This document shows positions 63,045 through 64,000 of a stretch of DNA of 64,000 nt, piece by piece. The translations under genes were made by a program, and so were the position numbers. How positions within the stretch are numbered: the first letter of the stretch is position 1; the number at the start of each line of letters is the position of its first letter. Location of the stretch: assembly GCA_040255445.1 (NCBI GenBank), contig JBDZUZ010000001.1, positions 1 through 64,000 of the forward strand, in the 5' to 3' direction. A model generated the notes under the pieces. That model saw only the letters and a list, made by a program, of their open reading frames with translations, searched no databases and was not told the origin of the DNA. The DNA comes from JBDZUZ01 sp040255445. GTDB lineage: Bacteria; Planctomycetota; Phycisphaerae; Phycisphaerales; UBA1924.

Positions 63045-63692
63045 TCAGCGATGGCGCCGGCGGCGGATGAGGAACAGCGGCGCTACGAGCAGCGTTGCCG
63101 GCGCGGGGATCACCTCGATTGTCATGGTTTCGTAGGTGTAGAGCGCGCCGGGGTTGCCGAAGCGGCCGATGGTCCAGTTGAACAGCGAGATGCCGGTGAA
63201 GTCGTAATCCCCAGCGGCGTCGGCGATGTCGAGCGATGGGATCGTGGTGTCGGGGTACGAGACCAGGAAATCGAACTCGTGGTCGGCGGTGAGGCCGGGG
63301 ATGTTCACCGTGATCGGTTGCGGGACATCGATGTTGCGTGAGATGAAGAAGCCGTCGACGGCGGGGTCGTTGTTGCGGAGGATGAAGTACGCGGGGCCGA
63401 AGGGCTGGGGGTCGGCGATGCTCACGGCGGCGCCGCCGACGGTCATGGAGAACGTGGCCAGGTCGATGGCGTAGCCGCGGGTAGGGAAGCCGGGGCTGTC
63501 GACGAAGTTGTTGGTATCGACGCGGAAAGTCGTCACCACCGGGTCGTTGGTCTGGACGACCTGATGCGAGCCGCGGATGACGTTGGACTCGACCACGCCG
63601 CGGATCGTGACCTCGACCGGGGCGGCGAGGGTGGTGAGCGCGGGCGCGGTGAGTGCGGCGGCGGCCGCGACGGCGACGATTCGGTTGGTCAT
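63045..63692 (-). CDS. Exported protein with PEP-CTERM-like tail (paralogue)
   Basis: A 215-residue paralogue of the gene at 62390, sharing a VTIRGVVESNVIRGSHQ opening, a DPVVTTFRVDTNNFV segment and a FNWTIGRFGNPGALYTYETM end. The signal peptide is Ala-rich (AVAAAAALTAPALTTLAAPV). The tail is VIPAPATLLVAPLFLIRRRR, so both genes use the same type of signal rather than the dockerin tail of their neighbours. GGGAGAGGCAC precedes the ATG. Confidence 0.82.
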   Translation of the reverse strand: MTNRIVAVAAAAALTAPALTTLAAPVEVTIRGVVESNVIRGSHQVVQTNDPVVTTFRVDTNNFVDSPGFPTRGYAIDLATFSMTVGGAAVSIADPQPFGPAYFILRNNDPAVDGFFISRNIDVPQPITVNIPGLTADHEFDFLVSYPDTTIPSLDIADAAGDYDFTGISLFNWTIGRFGNPGALYTYETMTIEVIPAPATLLVAPLFLIRRRRHR

Positions 63693-64000
63693 GTGCCTCT
63701 CCCTTGTGCCCGCCGCGGCGGTGCGGCGGGGTGCTCCGAGACTAGCGAAACCGTCGGGTGGGATGAAGGGGATTTCAGACCTTGCAGCGATAATCAGCGC
63801 CGCGGCAAGGGCGCTTCTATGAATGGTCGTTCATGTCTTGTTTGTACGGCCGGCGTGATCCGGAGCCGTGCGAGGGGCGTAGTCGTGGGACGCATCCGGC
63901 GCGGTTGTAAGGCCGAAGTCCGGCCTACCGGGATTTGAGATCGCGGGTGTGATCGCCGGGGGCCATCGTGACGGGGGTTCGTGGGGTCGTGGTGGGGTCG
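63693..64000. other. 308-base region to window end
   Basis: No gene is supported. It contains a near-palindrome ATGAATGGTCGTTCAT (63819-63834), of the form often bound by TetR-type regulators, and a short hairpin near 63908-63930 (GTAAGGCCG ... CGGCCTAC). The gene they would serve lies outside the window or is the minus-strand gene at 63692. Confidence 0.4.

Overview
The window is a high-GC bacterial chromosome segment. It most likely comes from a planctomycete of the Phycisphaerae/Phycisphaerales type. This rests on three things: the secreted proteins ending in two dockerin-like EF-hand repeats (Dx[DN]xSGGVDGDD) and a terminal cysteine, the GldA/GldF/GldG-like transporter followed by a DUF4340 protein, and pseudopilin-like proteins with FSLIELL or FTLIELL starts. 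The assignment uses family knowledge only; no database was searched.

Layout. (1) 1-8.7 kb: a translation/secretion block in the common bacterial order tRNA-Thr, tuf, rpmG, tRNA-Trp, secE, nusG. Between rpmG and tRNA-Trp lie a pseudopilin, a frameshifted small gene, a zinc-ribbon membrane protein, an ankyrin protein and a HigB2/HigA2 toxin-antitoxin pair. tRNA-Trp lies inside the only plausible secE reading frame, and a run of 23 G makes secE and nusG one open frame. (2) 8.8-17.7 kb: a giant AsmA-like protein, a DPP-IV-like S9 peptidase lipoprotein and an FHA-GAF histidine kinase. (3) 17.8-25.7 kb, minus strand: five secreted dockerin-tailed proteins, four of them PQQ-like beta-propeller paralogues. 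(4) 25.9-36.9 kb: a membrane-anchored hypothetical, a second pseudopilin, a DEAD-box helicase, an orphan DNA methyltransferase, a DUF167 protein, a four-gene Gld-like ABC operon and a STAS-like protein. (5) 37.2-61.2 kb, plus strand: 21 more dockerin-tailed secreted proteins, including a subtilisin-like protease, an M43-like and two matrixin-like metalloproteases, a HAF-repeat protein, and an uninterrupted array of 13 small proteins (43.0-51.9 kb). Dihydrolipoyl dehydrogenase (lpd) sits among them. (6) 61.3-63.7 kb: holA and two proteins with PEP-CTERM-like tails.

I count 26 dockerin-tailed proteins. Their tails fall into a four-cysteine type (CPxC ... PC ... C) and a two-cysteine type (C ... 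C), which suggests one or two disulfides. Two of them are little more than a signal peptide plus the dockerin tail. The 13-gene array looks like one transcription unit. It starts after a strong terminator and a two-block promoter-like element (GCARCC, 15 bases, GGTAGAC), and its genes are 136 bp or less apart, often overlapping. The same two blocks at exactly the same spacing lie upstream of three beta-propeller genes and of the first pseudopilin gene. They are therefore a candidate alternative-sigma (ECF-like) regulon that joins secretion-type pilins to dockerin-tailed exported proteins. This is the best candidate here for an undescribed system. Many of these genes are also followed by near-perfect intergenic hairpins of a few recurring families.
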